Source: an uncultured Alphaproteobacteria bacterium
Lineage (GTDB): Bacteria; Pseudomonadota; Alphaproteobacteria; Rhodobacterales; Rhodobacteraceae
Direction of reading: 5' to 3'
DNA: 34,674 nt
Assembly (NCBI GenBank): GCA_902596605.1
Contig: CACJUU010000016.1
Location: 1-34,674, forward strand
Shown here: positions 25,554 through 34,425 of the stretch, piece by piece
How positions within the stretch are numbered: position 1 is the first letter of the stretch
Layout: the number at the start of each line of letters is the position of its first letter
Program-made: the position numbers and the translations under genes
Notes under the pieces: generated by a model
Told to the model about the DNA's origin: nothing
The model's input: the letters and a program-made list of their open reading frames with translations, nothing else
Databases searched by the model: none

Positions 25554-27374
25554 TCAAATCAATGTCTTAACTTGCCGACATATTTCGTCAACATTGATTT
25601 GAAAGTGATCAAAGAGATCCTTTGCTGGTGCAGAAGCGCCAAAGCCCTTCATTCCTATAAATGAGGTTTTGGTTTGGTTGCCACCATTTTCATAAAGCCA
25701 TTTTTCCCAACCTAACTTAACTCCGGCTTCTATAGCTATTCTGACGGTGCCTCTCGGCAATAATTTCTTCTTGTATGTATAATTTTGTTCTTCAAATAAT
25801 TCCCAAGAAGGAACCGAAATTACCCTAGTACCAATCCCATTATCTTCTAATACCTCTCCTGCTTTTAATGCAATCTGAACTTCAGAGCCAGTAGCTATGA
25901 GTATAACTTTTTTCTTATTGATAAAATCTTTTACAATGTAGGCGCCCTTAAACGATCGATTAATTGAAACTTTTTCCTTTCTAATTAAAGGCAAATTCTG
26001 TCTCGATAAGCAAATAATAGAGGGTTTGTGTTTTGACTTGAGTGCAATCTCCCAGCATTCAATAGTCTCTATAATATCACATGGTCTAAAAACGTTTAAA
26101 TTTGGGATCGATCGAAGAGATGCCAAATGCTCAACTGGTTGATGTGTTGGTCCGTCTTCACCCAACCCAATACTGTCATGAGTCATAACATAAATAACAC
26201 CCAAACCCATTAGTGCACTTAAACGAATTGCGCCTCGACAATAGTCAGAGAAGGTCAGAAATGTACCTCCATAGGGAATTATTCCCCCATGTAAAGACAT
26301 TCCATTCATGATAGCTGCCATTCCGTGCTCTCTTATACCATAATGAATATATCTGCCTGATCGATTAAGTTCTGAAAAAACTTCAAGCGTTTTTGTTTTG
26401 GTGTTGTTTGAACCTGTCAAGTCTGCAGAACCCCCAATGGTATTATTAAAACACTCATTTATTAGATCTAGGCATAATTCACTTGCTTTTCTTGTTGCTA
26501 GATCCACTTGAATTTCTTGTGAATATAATTTTTTAAAATTTTTAATACCTCGAGTAAGTTTTGAAGGAAATATTTGATCTAGCTCGTTTATAAAGGTCTT
26601 TTTTTTCTTTTCCGATAGACATTGGAAGCGGTCTGACCAATCTTTAAAAACTTTGTGATTTTTTTGCCCAATGTTTACCCATGCTTCCTTTATATTCGAA
26701 GGGATTACAAATTCTTTATATTGCCAACCAAGATTTTTTCTTAATTGTTCAACTTCATTCTTCCCTAATGGAGCTCCATGTACTCCTGAAGTTCCCTGTT
26801 TAGCTGTCGAACCGTAACCAATTATTGACTTGGCCGCAATTAGGGATGGGAGGCTGTCTTTTCTTGCATTATTTATCGCTTGATCAATTTCAATTGGGTT
26901 ATGAGCATCACAAGAAAAAGTAGACCATCCAGACGATTTAAATCTGGAGATCTGGTCAGTATTACAAGAAAGATCTACTTCTCCATCAATTGTAATTCCA
27001 TTATCGTCCCAAATTACTATAAGCTTATTGAGTTTAAGTTTGCCTGCTAATGATATAACTTCTTGGCTTATACCTTCCATTAGACAACCATCCCCAGCAA
27101 TCACATACGTGTAATGGTCACAGAGATGGCTACCCCATTTTGTTCTGATGAATTCTTCTGCGATTGCCATGCCAACGGCATTACCAAGCCCTTGTCCCAA
27201 TGGACCCGTAGTCGTTTCAATACCAGAAATGTGGCCATATTCTGGGTGACCAGCTGTTTTTGAATTAAGCTGCCTGAAGTTTTTTATATCTTCCAAAGTA
27301 ATATCAGGATAACCGGCTAAATAAAGAACAGAATATAAAAGCATTGATCCGTGACCCGCAGATAAAATAAAACG
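25554..27374 (-). CDS. tkt: Transketolase, 5'-truncated at a junction with secF
   Basis: Thiamine-diphosphate transketolase of the pentose phosphate pathway, missing its N-terminus. Homology begins with the codons for RFILSAGHGSMLLYS at 27374, with a stop codon just upstream in the same frame; about 58 residues expected by comparison with E. coli, including the HPG motif that contacts the cofactor, are absent. The internal ATG at 27344 is not the natural start. The remainder is intact: GDG (84-86 counting from that ATG) to Asn115, GIREHGMAAIMNG, DSIGLGEDGPTHQPVEH and ATGSEVQIALKAG. As it stands the product should not be active. The upstream sequence is SecF in another frame. Confidence 0.93.
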   Translation of the reverse strand, partial: RFILSAGHGSMLLYSVLYLAGYPDITLEDIKNFRQLNSKTAGHPEYGHISGIETTTGPLGQGLGNAVGMAIAEEFIRTKWGSHLCDHYTYVIAGDGCLMEGISQEVISLAGKLKLNKLIVIWDDNGITIDGEVDLSCNTDQISRFKSSGWSTFSCDAHNPIEIDQAINNARKDSLPSLIAAKSIIGYGSTAKQGTSGVHGAPLGKNEVEQLRKNLGWQYKEFVIPSNIKEAWVNIGQKNHKVFKDWSDRFQCLSEKKKKTFINELDQIFPSKLTRGIKNFKKLYSQEIQVDLATRKASELCLDLINECFNNTIGGSADLTGSNNTKTKTLEVFSELNRSGRYIHYGIREHGMAAIMNGMSLHGGIIPYGGTFLTFSDYCRGAIRLSALMGLGVIYVMTHDSIGLGEDGPTHQPVEHLASLRSIPNLNVFRPCDIIETIECWEIALKSKHKPSIICLSRQNLPLIRKEKVSINRSFKGAYIVKDFINKKKVILIATGSEVQIALKAGEVLEDNGIGTRVISVPSWELFEEQNYTYKKKLLPRGTVRIAIEAGVKLGWEKWLYENGGNQTKTSFIGMKGFGASAPAKDLFDHFQINVDEICRQVKTLI

Positions 27375-28027
27375 GTATCATTTAACGAGTAACCTATAAT
27401 TGTAAGTAAGGCTGCTATTATTGAAAGGTTAAATTCGTACCTTAGGATTGAAAATACGCCAATGGTCAAAATAACGTCATGAATGAGTGCAAATACCGCT
27501 CCGAGAGCAAATTGCCACTCAAACCGTAACCAAATATATACCAAAACTGATATAACAGCAAAAAGAACAGCTAGCATACCATTTCTTACAAGCTCTGATG
27601 AAACCTTAGATCCAACGGATTCAATTTGTAAGAATTTCATATCAGGCACTTTATTTAGCAGTAAAGCTTTTACCTTTGTTTCAATATTTTGGCCTTCAGT
27701 TTTTTCAACTTTGATGATAAAAATATTGTCAGTACTAGTTAATGTTCCAGCACTCAAAGTCTCTAATGGGTTAGTTGCTTGAGATATAGAAAGATCTCCT
27801 AAATTTGAGCCGCTCAACGTATTTCGAACATCTGACACCTTTATCTTTTCTGAACTTGATACCATAAACATGGTACCACCACGAAAATCTATGCCATAAT
27901 TTAGTCCCAAAATGAAGAATAGCATAATCGATACTAAGATAGCCCCCAGTGAAATATAAGACAGCAAATTAGAAAAGCTGAAAAATTCTATTTCTTTTGA
28001 CTGATTAAATAAGCCTCTAAGTAACAT
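27317..28027 (-). CDS. secF: SecF, N-terminal part, fused to tkt sequence
   Basis: N-terminal 219 residues of SecF: first membrane helix (about 21-43), periplasmic P4 domain with the NYGIDFRGGTMF motif, then helices ending in LLTIIGYSLNDTV, where the conserved family sequence stops. The frame runs on for 17 unrelated residues, decoded from tkt DNA in another frame, to a stop at 27317. SecF should be about 320 residues; its last two helices lie at 1-206 on the other strand. ATG 28027 directly follows the secD stop. Confidence 0.93.
   Translation of the reverse strand: MLLRGLFNQSKEIEFFSFSNLLSYISLGAILVSIMLFFILGLNYGIDFRGGTMFMVSSSEKIKVSDVRNTLSGSNLGDLSISQATNPLETLSAGTLTSTDNIFIIKVEKTEGQNIETKVKALLLNKVPDMKFLQIESVGSKVSSELVRNGMLAVLFAVISVLVYIWLRFEWQFALGAVFALIHDVILTIGVFSILRYEFNLSIIAALLTIIGYSLNDTVLFYLRVTDQCFYILFFI
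27369..27382. other. Breakpoint joining secF to tkt
   Basis: SecF homology ends at the Val codon 27373-27371 (NDTV) and transketolase homology begins at the Arg codon 27374-27372 (RFILSAG), so the two reading frames share a few bases at the crossover. The short shared T-rich sequence (CGTTTTATTT on the minus strand) suggests microhomology. No insertion-sequence ends, target duplications or site-specific recombination sites are visible. Confidence 0.85.
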
Positions 28028-29665
28028 TTATACCCTCAAAACTTTCGGCTTATAAAACAACATATATAGGTCGATAAACAGTCTCGTTATTAGTAAAGCT
28101 GTAAATACAGACGTAATTATCCCTAATCCTAAAGTAACCGAAAAACCTTTTATTGGTCCCGAGCCAAAGAAAAAGAGAATGATAGCTGCTATCAAGGTAG
28201 TTACATTCGCATCAACAATTGAGGACAAAGCTCTTTCATATCCAATTTTTATTGAGTTATAAATAGTGCTATTCTTTTTAATTTCCTCTTTTATACGTTC
28301 GAAAACAAGAACGTTAGCGTCCACTGCCATACCAATTGTTAAAACAATCCCTGCTATACCCGGCAAGGTCAGGGTAGCACCAAGAATTGATAGCAGTGCC
28401 ATCACTAAGATAATATTCAACATCAGAGCAACATTTGCGAAAATGCCAAAAAGACCATAACTTAACCACATAAAAAATAGAACGAAAAGTCCACCAACCA
28501 AAGCTGCTAATTTTCCAGCATTAATGCTGTCGCGTCCCAACTCAGGCCCAATAGTTCTTAATTCCAATACTTCGATCTCTGCTGGCAGCGCCCCACTTCT
28601 CAGCAGAATAGCAAGCCTATTACTCTCCTCTACTGAGAAATTGCCAGTTATAATGCCTGAACCTCCCGGTATATGACTGCGAATCGTGGGAGCTGAAATA
28701 ACTACGTTGTCCAATACTATTGCAAATGGTGAGCCTATGTTGTCTTTTGTATAATTTCCAAATTTTAGTGCAGCTGAGGGATTAAAATTAAATGAGACTG
28801 CTGGCAGGCCATTTTCATCAAAAGATGGTTGTGCATTAGTCAAATTTTCTCCAGAAACAACCGGCCGTTTTTTAAGCAGATAAAACAAATCATTATTTTG
28901 CTCAGAGCCAACTACAATTTCATCCAATTTTGCAGGAAAGTTTGAACTACTGTCTATCGACACAACCTCATTGAAAGTAAGCTTTGCCGTCTTTCCTAGA
29001 AGAGCTATTAACTCTTCACTTGAACCCAAACCAGGAACTTGTACCAAGACCCTTTTCCTACCTTGTCTTTGGATAGTCGGTTCTCTTGTACCAGTTTCAT
29101 CAACCCTTCTTCTTATAATCTCCAGTGATTGCTCGATTACTTGCTTTTCAAGAGTTCTCTTTTGCTCGTCAGAAAATGTAATTGTTATTATATTTTCCAT
29201 TGAATTGATTTTTAGTATATCTTTTTGCACTGACCCTGACCACCTAGACGAAAATAATTCTGTTGAAGAATTAAATTTGTCTATCTCCTTGATTGCAAAA
29301 TCAATATTTTCTGAGTTACCGATTTCAATCTTTAACTGGTCTCCTGAGGTATCTATTCTTCTTATTGATCCAAGCTCTTTTCTGTTTTTAGCTAAGGAGC
29401 TCCTTACATCCGTCCAAAGAAAATCAAATTTCTCTCTTATCACATCATCTGTTTTTACCTCAAGCAGCATGTATACACCGCCCCTGAGATCTAATCCTAG
29501 CTTTACAAGGGTAGAGGGCAGAAAATCAGGCCATGCGGATGTCTGTGTGGGCTTATTTAGCTTTTTATCAACTGTACTATAAAAAAAATTAGGTAGCGCA
29601 AATAAGAGTGAAGAAAAACAAATAATTGCTATTAAAAATATCCTAAAAAAACTAAGTTGTGGCAT
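28028..29665 (-). CDS. secD: Protein translocase subunit SecD
   Basis: Large subunit of SecDF, 545 residues. One N-terminal membrane helix (about 8-27), the periplasmic P1 domain starting near GLDLRGGVYMLLEV, a second subdomain with RRRVDETGTREPTIQRQG and VQVPGL, then LLRSGALPAEI and five C-terminal helices with GIAGIVLTIGMAVDANVLVFERIKEE. It uses proton flow to help pull exported proteins out on the periplasmic side. It is directly adjacent to yajC and to secF, with no spacer on either side. Confidence 0.97.
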   Translation of the reverse strand: MPQLSFFRIFLIAIICFSSLLFALPNFFYSTVDKKLNKPTQTSAWPDFLPSTLVKLGLDLRGGVYMLLEVKTDDVIREKFDFLWTDVRSSLAKNRKELGSIRRIDTSGDQLKIEIGNSENIDFAIKEIDKFNSSTELFSSRWSGSVQKDILKINSMENIITITFSDEQKRTLEKQVIEQSLEIIRRRVDETGTREPTIQRQGRKRVLVQVPGLGSSEELIALLGKTAKLTFNEVVSIDSSSNFPAKLDEIVVGSEQNNDLFYLLKKRPVVSGENLTNAQPSFDENGLPAVSFNFNPSAALKFGNYTKDNIGSPFAIVLDNVVISAPTIRSHIPGGSGIITGNFSVEESNRLAILLRSGALPAEIEVLELRTIGPELGRDSINAGKLAALVGGLFVLFFMWLSYGLFGIFANVALMLNIILVMALLSILGATLTLPGIAGIVLTIGMAVDANVLVFERIKEEIKKNSTIYNSIKIGYERALSSIVDANVTTLIAAIILFFFGSGPIKGFSVTLGLGIITSVFTALLITRLFIDLYMLFYKPKVLRV

Positions 29666-29947
29666 TTATTTTTTTGCAGGCTCTGTTTTGCCCAATATAT
29701 TTACAATTGTAGATCTCATAACGGAAACTTTAACATCCTTTGCTAATTCTACCTCGATTTCTTCACCCTCCTTAACCTTTGTTATTTTACCAATAATACC
29801 ACCCTGTGTTAGAACTTGATCTCCTCTTCGAAGATTATCTACCATATTTTTATGCTCTTTTATTTTTTTCTGCTGAGGTCTGATCAACAAAAAATACATA
29901 ATTACAAATATCAATATTATAGGAATAAAACTTTCTAATCCGTTCAT
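29666..29947 (-). CDS. yajC: Preprotein translocase subunit YajC
   Basis: Small single-span accessory protein of SecDF, 93 residues. The membrane helix (about 6-22) is followed by IRPQQKKIKEHKNMV and the small cytoplasmic beta domain with GDQVLTQGGIIGKI. ATG 29947 has AGGAGAG a few bases upstream. It is the third gene in a minus-strand run that begins with two small exported proteins. Confidence 0.96.
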   Translation of the reverse strand: MNGLESFIPIILIFVIMYFLLIRPQQKKIKEHKNMVDNLRRGDQVLTQGGIIGKITKVKEGEEIEVELAKDVKVSVMRSTIVNILGKTEPAKK

Positions 29948-29981
29948 GATTTCTCTCCTAGCATTTCTTACTTTCTAAAGG

Positions 29982-30230
29982 TTAATAACAAATAATCAAT
30001 GGCAAACTTTTTTTACGTGGCTGTTCATAATGACAATAAACTAGTTGGTCATCTACAATTATTGAAAAAGTTCGATATCTATCAAGCTGTTTGCTTTTAA
30101 TCACTTCTTTTGCCCGAATTAATTTTTCTTTAATCTCTCGTTTTACAAGGCCATTGTAAGTCTGCTCATTTGCAAAACTTACGCAGACAGAGGAAACGCA
30201 CGCTAAACATATATAAATAAACTTATACAT
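29982..30230 (-). CDS. Small predicted secreted protein
   Basis: An 82-residue protein I do not recognise. The first 20 residues form a signal peptide (MYKFIYICLACVSSVCVSFA, cleavage probable before NEQ). The mature part of about 62 residues starts with a charged helical stretch rich in Lys, Glu and Arg and ends with a hydrophobic, two-cysteine segment (VYCHYE and IICY). It starts 5 bases after the gene at 30236-30592 and 34 bases before yajC, so it is probably co-transcribed with the Sec genes. It is most likely periplasmic; no function is assigned. Confidence 0.6.
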   Translation of the reverse strand: MYKFIYICLACVSSVCVSFANEQTYNGLVKREIKEKLIRAKEVIKSKQLDRYRTFSIIVDDQLVYCHYEQPRKKSLPLIICY

Positions 30231-30235
30231 CTATA

Positions 30236-30592
30236 TTACTTATTACACGTTGAAATATAAAACAACTGCTCTTTATTTAAATTCTGCCAAAGTGTTACTT
30301 CTTTGAGTTCAGATCCCCTACTAATATTTAGTAAAACTCCAGATGGAGAAGAAAACAGATAAAATGAGGGATGAGAATAAATTAACTCAAAAAACTTTGT
30401 ATCTAAGTCGCCTCCCAAAATAGATAAGGAGGAATTATTAATTTTTATAGAAAAATTGTCTTTCAAAATTTTTTTGTTCTTTATCTCTTTCCATGGTGCA
30501 CAATAGAAAACAAAGTCTGACGAATATGAACATACAGGCCATAAAATTAGACCAGTTAACAGAACAAGTGCGAATTGTCTTTTTGAGATCAT
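30236..30592 (-). CDS. Predicted periplasmic protein of unknown function
   Basis: A 118-residue protein I do not recognise. From ATG 30592 the N-terminus is a good signal peptide (MISKRQFALVLLTGLILWPV, then CSYSSD). The mature part has two cysteines, one near its start (VFYCAPW) and one at the end (YISTCNK), suggesting a disulfide, and looks mostly beta-stranded. An upstream in-frame ATG at 30637 would add 15 residues and hide the signal peptide, so I prefer 30592. It is the first gene of the run leading to yajC-secD-secF and is divergent from the CoA ligase gene. Confidence 0.6.
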   Translation of the reverse strand: MISKRQFALVLLTGLILWPVCSYSSDFVFYCAPWKEIKNKKILKDNFSIKINNSSLSILGGDLDTKFFELIYSHPSFYLFSSPSGVLLNISRGSELKEVTLWQNLNKEQLFYISTCNK

Positions 30593-30695
30593 AACATTTA
30601 GTTTCCAACGAACTTTGTTTATATTTAGTAGTAGCAAATAATTAAATATTAATATAGGTCTAGAGCAATTCTTTTAATTAATTTGGAGCGATATT

Positions 30696-32210
30696 TTGGT
30701 CAAGAGTTTAACTGGTAAATCAATCGTTGAGATTATGAAAGTGCATAGAGGTCAATGTCTATTTAGTGACGACGGATTAGAATTAGAGTATGAGGATTTA
30801 GTAGAAACTATCGAGGAGTTTGGCAAACAACTTTCATCAATAGAAATGGAAAATAAAGTTTGTGCGCTAGTACTGCCCAACGGGGTTGATATGGCCATCA
30901 GTTTTCTAGCCCTCGCTAATTATGTAACTGTATCACCACTAAACCCAAATTACACTAGGGAAGAATTCTTGTTTTTCTTAAAAGACTTAGATTGTGAGTT
31001 TATAATTACCGATAATAATGCATCAAATTCTTTAAAGGAGGCAGCAAAACAACTCAAAATAAAACTATTCTACCTTAATAATTATTCGCCAAAAAATAGA
31101 CTTTCAATAAAATCATTGTCGACCCCTTCTAAATGTTTGCTTGATCAAAATAAAGCCAATGATATTTGCTTAATATTACATACTTCAGGAACAACATCTC
31201 GGCCTAAACAGGTGCAGCTCTCTTGTATGAATATCATATCCTCAGCATTGAATATCGCCAGCGTGCTTCAGCTTGATAAAGAAGACAAAGGCATGAATAT
31301 AATGCCGCTATTTCATATTCATGGCTTGATCGCATCTTTACTATCATCAATTGTTACAGGCTCAAGTGTTATATGTACTAGCGGCTTTAATGCGCTGACT
31401 TTTTATGGAAATATAAAAACCTTTGAACCTACATGGATAACAGCTGTTCCTACTATGTATCAAGCTATCTTATCGAGAGCTTCAAGAAATAAAGAAATAA
31501 TCGAAGCGTCAAGCTTGAGGTTGCTGAGGTCATCTTCTGCTGCAATGCCAGTAGCTACAATAGAAGCGCTAGAAAATGCTTTCCAGTGCCCTGTTATTGA
31601 GGCTTATGGAATGACAGAGGCCTCGCATCAAATGGCTTCAAATTTTTTGGATAGTATAAGAAAACCGGGGTCTGTGGGTAAATCTGCCGGTCCAGAAATA
31701 TTACTTTTTAGAGAAAATAAGCTGATAACTGAAGCAAATACGGTCGGGGAAATAGTTATCAGGGGATCAAACGTAACTAAAGGATATAAAAACAACGATA
31801 AAGCAAATAAGGAAAACTTTTTTGATGGATGGTTTAAGACAGGGGACCTCGGAAAATTTGATGACGATGGTTTTTTATTTATTTCAGGCAGAATTAAAGA
31901 AATTATTAATAAGGGAGGAGAAAAAATATCCCCTCAAGAGGTTGACGAAGCTCTTATGAAACATGACGCGGTTTTCCAAGCTGTATGTTTTTCAGTAAAA
32001 CATGAAAAATTGGGAGAGGATATTGCTGCTGCTGTAGTTTTAAAGGACGGTTCGACCATCGACGATAAAGGTTTAAGGACATTTCTTTCCAAGTCAATAA
32101 CAACTTTTAAAATTCCGAGACCGATCTTAATTCTTGATGAAATTCCGAAAGGGAATACAGGAAAGATACAAAGAATTGGGCTTGCCAAAAAATTAGGACT
32201 TGAACAATGA
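30696..32210 (+). CDS. Acyl-CoA synthetase, AAE3/oxalyl-CoA synthetase-like
   Basis: An AMP-forming CoA ligase of 504 residues. The P-loop reads TSGTTSRPK (163-171), followed by MPLFHIHGLIASLLSS (203-218), TAVPTMYQAIL, AYGMTEASHQM (303-313), GWFKTGDLG, the hinge GRIKEIINKGGEKISP (398-412) and the catalytic Lys in GNTGKIQR near 494. SGTTSRPK and the MPLFH..HGL stretch closely resemble plant AAE3 and yeast Pcs60, which activate oxalate, so a short dicarboxylic acid is a reasonable guess for the substrate. The start is TTG 30696, with GGAG at 30685-30688 seven bases upstream. Its stop overlaps the next gene by 4 bases. Confidence 0.85.
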   Translation: MVKSLTGKSIVEIMKVHRGQCLFSDDGLELEYEDLVETIEEFGKQLSSIEMENKVCALVLPNGVDMAISFLALANYVTVSPLNPNYTREEFLFFLKDLDCEFIITDNNASNSLKEAAKQLKIKLFYLNNYSPKNRLSIKSLSTPSKCLLDQNKANDICLILHTSGTTSRPKQVQLSCMNIISSALNIASVLQLDKEDKGMNIMPLFHIHGLIASLLSSIVTGSSVICTSGFNALTFYGNIKTFEPTWITAVPTMYQAILSRASRNKEIIEASSLRLLRSSSAAMPVATIEALENAFQCPVIEAYGMTEASHQMASNFLDSIRKPGSVGKSAGPEILLFRENKLITEANTVGEIVIRGSNVTKGYKNNDKANKENFFDGWFKTGDLGKFDDDGFLFISGRIKEIINKGGEKISPQEVDEALMKHDAVFQAVCFSVKHEKLGEDIAAAVVLKDGSTIDDKGLRTFLSKSITTFKIPRPILILDEIPKGNTGKIQRIGLAKKLGLEQ

Positions 32211-33184
32211 AAATTTGTATCTTTGGAGGTGGGTCAATTGGAGGTCTTTTAGCAGTAAATTTAGAAAAGATTGGAATAAATGTAAGCATTATTGCAAGAG
32301 GGCAGCATCTAGAGGTTATGAAAAAAAATGGCCTCACTCTTATTGATCCGACAGGGGTAGAAAAGACTGCAATTGTTATTTGCACTGATGAACCCCACTC
32401 ATTGGGAGTCCAGGACTATCTTTTCCTAACAATCAAATCACCTGCACTTTTACCTAGTCTTGAAGCGATGAAGCCTCTTATTGGGAAAGATACAACAATA
32501 ATTACTTGTATGAATGGAATTCCGCACTGGTATTTTCATAGATTAGATAATAAGTATGCAAATTATAAAATAAAGTGCCTAGACCCAAATCTACTAATCG
32601 ATCCCATTCTACCTCCAGATAACATTGTAGGGTCAGTTGTATACCCAGCTTGCGAGATAGTAAAACCAGGAACAATTAAGCATATCGCTGGAAACAGATT
32701 TAGTCTAGGCGAACCCGAGGGTAGTGAAAGTGATCGATTGAAATTCATCTCTGACATCTTAAAGAGAGCAGGATTCAGGGCACCTATTCAAAAAAATATT
32801 CGCGATGAAATATGGTTGAAATTAATAGGTAATCTCAGTTTCAATCCAATATCTGCTCTTACTGGGGCCACTTTGGAGCAAATTTGTAACGACCAAGGGA
32901 CCGAGGCAATTGTAAGAGCAATGATGACTGAAGCGAAAATAATTGCTGAAAAATTAGGAGCGAAGATAAATATGTCAATTGAAAAGAGAATTGATGGAGC
33001 AAGAAAAGTTGGGGCACATAAAACTTCTATGCTTCAAGATATCGAAGCAAGCAAACCAATTGAGATAGATTCAATTATCGTGGCGGTAAAAGAGTTGGGG
33101 AAATTAACAGATTCCCCTACCCCCTACATCGATACAATTTTAAGCCTAACACTCCAGAAAGCAAAACTTATAGGCTGTCTCTAA
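32207..33184 (+). CDS. PanE/ApbA-family 2-oxoacid reductase (ketopantoate reductase-like)
   Basis: A 325-residue NAD(P)-dependent reductase. The Rossmann motif is IFGGGSIGG (5-13); the active-site Lys205 lies in EIWLKLIGN with Asn209 and Asn213 nearby (NLSFNPISALTG), and the C-terminal helical domain has HKTSMLQDIEASKPIEID. These residues fit the ketopantoate reductase family, but many members reduce other 2-oxo acids. The ATG overlaps the stop of the CoA ligase (ATGA), so the two are co-translated and may act in one short pathway rather than in pantothenate synthesis. No panB or panC is present. Confidence 0.87.
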   Translation: MKICIFGGGSIGGLLAVNLEKIGINVSIIARGQHLEVMKKNGLTLIDPTGVEKTAIVICTDEPHSLGVQDYLFLTIKSPALLPSLEAMKPLIGKDTTIITCMNGIPHWYFHRLDNKYANYKIKCLDPNLLIDPILPPDNIVGSVVYPACEIVKPGTIKHIAGNRFSLGEPEGSESDRLKFISDILKRAGFRAPIQKNIRDEIWLKLIGNLSFNPISALTGATLEQICNDQGTEAIVRAMMTEAKIIAEKLGAKINMSIEKRIDGARKVGAHKTSMLQDIEASKPIEIDSIIVAVKELGKLTDSPTPYIDTILSLTLQKAKLIGCL

Positions 33185-33251
33185 CAAATCAAAGCTTTAC
33201 TTTAATTCAGAAACTGTTAGCGCTTAATCAGTGTAAAAAAAGAACTTCCGA

Positions 33252-34421
33252 ATGAACAGTCGTCATCCTAAAACAATATCCTTAGCTGCTATCTCTGGTA
33301 TTTATATAATTGCTCAAGTGATTATTGTTCCTGTTTTACCAGAATTATCTCTTGTTTTTTCAACTGATTATAAAACTATCCAGCTAAGTATAGGTGCTTT
33401 TTTATTGGGGGCTGCTTTGGTTAACTTGATTGCTGGACCTCTTTCCGATAGGTATGGCAGAAGACCAATAGCATTTATATTCTTTATAATTTTTATTTGT
33501 GCATCTTTAGCGTCTTTTTTTGTTGAAAATATTTATCTTTTTATTTTTCTAAGATTCCTACAGGCGAGTTGTGCTGCAGGAATGGTTTTAGCTAGAGCAA
33601 TAGTTGGGGATATATATAGCGGAAAGCAAGCTACCATTATGTTTGGGTACATTTCCATGATTATGGCAATCGGCCCATTGGTAGGACCATTTTTAGGGGG
33701 GTTAATTAGTGATCTTCTTGGACCATTGCAAGTATTAGTTTTTTTAGCTCTTCTTGGTGTTATCGTTTTGTATCTAATCATAACAGATCTTCAAGAAACA
33801 AATTTAACAAAATCTGAAAGCATACTTGCTCAATTGAAAAGTTATCCCTTACTATTAAAATCGAATAAATTTTGGCCCCCTACTTTGGTTTCTTCCTTTA
33901 GCTTTTCTGTTTTTGGTATTTTTTTTGTGGGTGGCCCATACATCGCTTCTAGTATATATGAGATGAGCGCATCGCAAATAGGAGTATATTTTTCATTTCC
34001 ACCACTAGGTTTTATTATTGGTAACTTTTTGGCTGGAAAGTTTTCAGATGAGCTTAGCACCAAATCTTTTTTGTTTTCAGGCTCATGTATATTAACTTTA
34101 GCGCCAATAGCATTATTTTTGCTTTCAAATATGTATGAGCATCAGTTAGCTTTTTTTGGACCAATAATTTTAATGACGTTAGGCGCAGGTATTATTTGGC
34201 CCGTTGCTAACACCGCAATTGTAAAAGCAGTTCCTCCACTAGCAGGGAGCGCTTCAGGATTAAGTTCAGCTTTAATGGTAATAGTCTCTGCACTTGCAAG
34301 CGCAATTGTCGGATTTAGTTTGGAACTTGGAAATCCAATCCTTAAACTCACAGTAGTCCTTGTGGTTGTAGGTCTTATAACTATATTTTGCGCATTATTT
34401 ACAGAGAAAGAAGCAGACTAA
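33252..34421 (+). CDS. Bcr/CflA-family MFS efflux transporter
   Basis: A 389-residue major facilitator protein with about twelve membrane helices. Motif A is AGPLSDRYGRRP (61-72), and the LARAIVGDIY segment of helix 4 and AIGPLVGPFLGG are typical of the Bcr/CflA drug-resistance group, which exports drugs and small metabolites. The start is ATG 33252, with no good ribosome site and 67 bases after the reductase gene. It ends 4 bases from the convergent ccmE stop. Whether it works with the ligase and reductase is unknown. Confidence 0.87.
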   Translation: MNSRHPKTISLAAISGIYIIAQVIIVPVLPELSLVFSTDYKTIQLSIGAFLLGAALVNLIAGPLSDRYGRRPIAFIFFIIFICASLASFFVENIYLFIFLRFLQASCAAGMVLARAIVGDIYSGKQATIMFGYISMIMAIGPLVGPFLGGLISDLLGPLQVLVFLALLGVIVLYLIITDLQETNLTKSESILAQLKSYPLLLKSNKFWPPTLVSSFSFSVFGIFFVGGPYIASSIYEMSASQIGVYFSFPPLGFIIGNFLAGKFSDELSTKSFLFSGSCILTLAPIALFLLSNMYEHQLAFFGPIILMTLGAGIIWPVANTAIVKAVPPLAGSASGLSSALMVIVSALASAIVGFSLELGNPILKLTVVLVVVGLITIFCALFTEKEAD

Positions 34422-34425
34422 TATA

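Noticed and set aside
27344-27374. Treating ATG 27344 as the genuine start of a short transketolase
   Set aside because: Family residues RFILSAGHGS are encoded upstream of that ATG up to the junction, so the protein is truncated rather than naturally short.
28971-29582. 203-codon plus-strand reading frame opposite secD
   Set aside because: It is antisense to a fully conserved secD, has Ser/Phe/Leu-rich composition typical of shadow frames and no family resemblance.
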